Source: Rozella allomycis CSF55 (lineage: Eukaryota > Rozellomycota). From it: a stretch of DNA of 42,538 nucleotides. Positions 41,460-42,538 of this stretch are shown here, one piece after another. The translations under genes were made by a program, and so were the position numbers. Location of the stretch: contig KE561122.1 in the NCBI GenBank assembly GCA_000442015.1, positions 1-42,538 on the forward strand. Direction: 5' to 3'. Below the pieces are notes generated by a model that saw only the letters and a list, made by a program, of their open reading frames with translations, ran no database searches and was not told the origin of the DNA. The stretch's first letter is position 1. Each line of letters begins with the position of its first letter.

Positions 41460-42358
41460 TTATTTTTCTTTAATTAAATATACCATTATTTCAAGAAAGC
41501 AATTATGAGAATTAAAGGGTACCATAAATTGAATTGACAACGTCCCTTGTTCACTGAAAGTAATAGCAATCTTATTGGCTAAAGTGGCAATTTTATTGCA
41601 GTATGAAGCGAGATTAGTAAAATAGTACCAACTTAGCTACATAAAACTTTGCTTACCTTTGCTCAAACCTTGCCGGTACTATCACTCCATCAATATGTGG
41701 ACACGATCGACGAATTTCAATCTTTTGAAGCAACGATATACTCTTACTTTAGTTGAGCCAGATGGTCCTATACCTTCTAGAGTAAGCGAGATATCTCCTG
41801 GTGAGAGGATAAATGTGAGTATGTCAGTGTTGACAGGAATTTCACTGATCAATTTTTTAAACCAATCCGCCTATGTAGCTTTTATAAGTCTATGTACTTT
41901 ACAAACAATTCGGCAATAATTATCAGGACGTTCTATGTCAAAATCAATATCATTTTCGTCAAAAGTGCATAGGTCTGCTGAACAGACACAATGATCGTAC
42001 TCGCATCTATTTACAATCAATAAATTCTTTACGATAAGAATACATCCGATCCGGGTCCTCTCCAGCCCATCCTGAAAGCCCCTAGAGATAGAACTCCCAT
42101 AGATTCGTAAAATAATGTCAGATTGCAACAAAATTTATTTTCGCATTCTTCTCCGTTGTAAAAGTATTCATCGAACAAGTTATCTTCCAGAAAGACATTC
42201 AATACAAACGAATTAGATAATTTGGTGGACAGTTGAAGTCCTCTTTCATTGCAACGGAACGTAAGTACATCATGTTTTGTTTTAGTTTGAATGGATTTTA
42301 AGATTGATATGAGAGGTTTAGATTTGTTCAAAGAAGCAAGAAATACCAAATCCTCCAT
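41460..42358 (-). CDS. RAD1: Checkpoint clamp subunit RAD1 (9-1-1 complex)
   Basis: Exons 42358-42033, 42006-41898, 41870-41748, 41721-41657 and 41631-41460 with introns of 26, 27, 26 and 25 nt; 264 aa, close to the human 282. The start LVFLASLNKSKPLISILKSI, CNLTLFYESMGVLS, and GPGSDVFLSCEYD follow the two PCNA-like halves of RAD1. The later half has TFILSPGDISLTLEGIG and CNKIATLANKIAITFSEQG, LSIQFMVPF. RAD1 pairs with RAD9 and HUS1 in the ring clamp loaded at DNA damage to activate ATR. It lies on the same strand as, and about 140-195 bp upstream of, the dynein start, and its own start is about 142 bp downstream of the tRNA 3' end. Confidence 0.88.
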
Positions 42359-42484
42359 TTTAGCGAAATTTCAAAAATTGGGATGGGTAGGTGTGTTAAA
42401 CTATTTTAAATATAAAAAAATATTAATATCACTTTAAAAAATATCATCGTAAAATTAAGAGGTTGTTGGGCTTAAAGTGTTCTT

Positions 42485-42497
42485 AAAAAGTCAAAAA
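42485..42497 (-). terminator. Pol III T-tract downstream of the tRNA
   Basis: Just past the tRNA 3' end (42501), the minus strand reads two runs of five Ts (42497-42493 and 42489-42485), a typical RNA polymerase III stop. Confidence 0.55.
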
Positions 42498-42500
42498 CAA

Positions 42501-42538
42501 CTCTCCCACTGAGAATCGAACTCAGATTGTTGGATTCA
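42501..42538 (-). tRNA. tRNA, 3' half only (window edge)
   Basis: Minus strand: the T arm is perfect, stem CTGAG, loop TTCGATT, stem CTCAG (42525-42509), followed by a 7-nt acceptor strand TGGGAGA and discriminator G at 42501. The part before it (TGAATCCAACAAT) fits a short variable loop and the 3' side of the anticodon arm, so class I. The anticodon is cut by the edge; if the anticodon stem ends TCCAA, the anticodon ends in TG (Gln- or His-like), which is a guess. The 3' CCA is not encoded, as expected of a eukaryotic nuclear gene. Confidence 0.8.

Overview
This is a gene-dense, AT-rich eukaryotic nuclear fragment. The genes carry tiny GT-AG introns: every intron I could fix by homology or reading frame is 21-31 nt, or about twice that in two cases. 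Flagellar genes (a dynein heavy chain, alpha-tubulin acetyltransferase, an ASH-repeat protein) sit beside opisthokont/fungal-looking genes (neurofibromin-type RasGAP, LST2-like, CYSTM, two LITAF proteins). The best guess is a flagellated, early-diverging fungus or relative, of the Rozella/Cryptomycota, aphelid or chytrid kind; that assignment is inference. The code is standard: in-frame TAA and TAG codons inside conserved genes disappear once tiny introns are removed.

Layout. 1-2.8 kb: 5' part of a neurofibromin (NF1/IRA) gene (-), divergent from APC10 (+). 2.8-5.4 kb: V-ATPase proteolipid c (-), two doubtful small genes (+), 6-phosphogluconolactonase (-), an XYPPX/CYSTM protein (+). 5.5-10.3 kb: a large ASH/MSP-domain axonemal protein (-), divergent from ATAT1/MEC-17 (+). 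10.3-12.9 kb: cohesin RAD21 (-) and a MOB protein (-). 12.9-15.0 kb: two unrecognised nuclear-looking proteins (+). 15.0-16.1 kb: a poorly resolved stretch and a small coiled-coil protein (-). 16.2-20.3 kb (+): eIF2 gamma, a Myb/SANT-like protein, an LST2-like protein, and a small Cys-rich probably secreted protein. 20.3-22.6 kb: a divergent RasGAP-fold protein (-). 22.7-26.7 kb (+): LITAF protein, PUF60, second LITAF protein, nibrin (NBS1). 26.8-28.0 kb: DRG1 (-). 28.1-41.3 kb: one 13-kb dynein heavy chain gene (-). 41.5-42.4 kb: RAD1 of the 9-1-1 clamp (-). 42.5 kb to the edge: 3' half of a tRNA (-).

Themes. Cell cycle and genome maintenance are well represented (APC10, RAD21, MOB, nibrin, RAD1), as is the cilium (ASH protein, ATAT1, dynein). 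Intergenic gaps are often 13-60 bp. After intron removal the exon lengths of almost every multi-exon gene sum to an exact multiple of three with protein lengths typical of the family, which supports the models.

Most notable: (1) the ultrashort introns; (2) two places where two introns seem to abut with no exon between them; (3) three conserved genes whose frames can only be joined by a GT...AA intron; (4) the 4,283-codon dynein whose Walker A motifs are degraded although the reading frame, stalk and C-terminus are kept; (5) two single-N joints with duplicated flanks, which are assembly artefacts.
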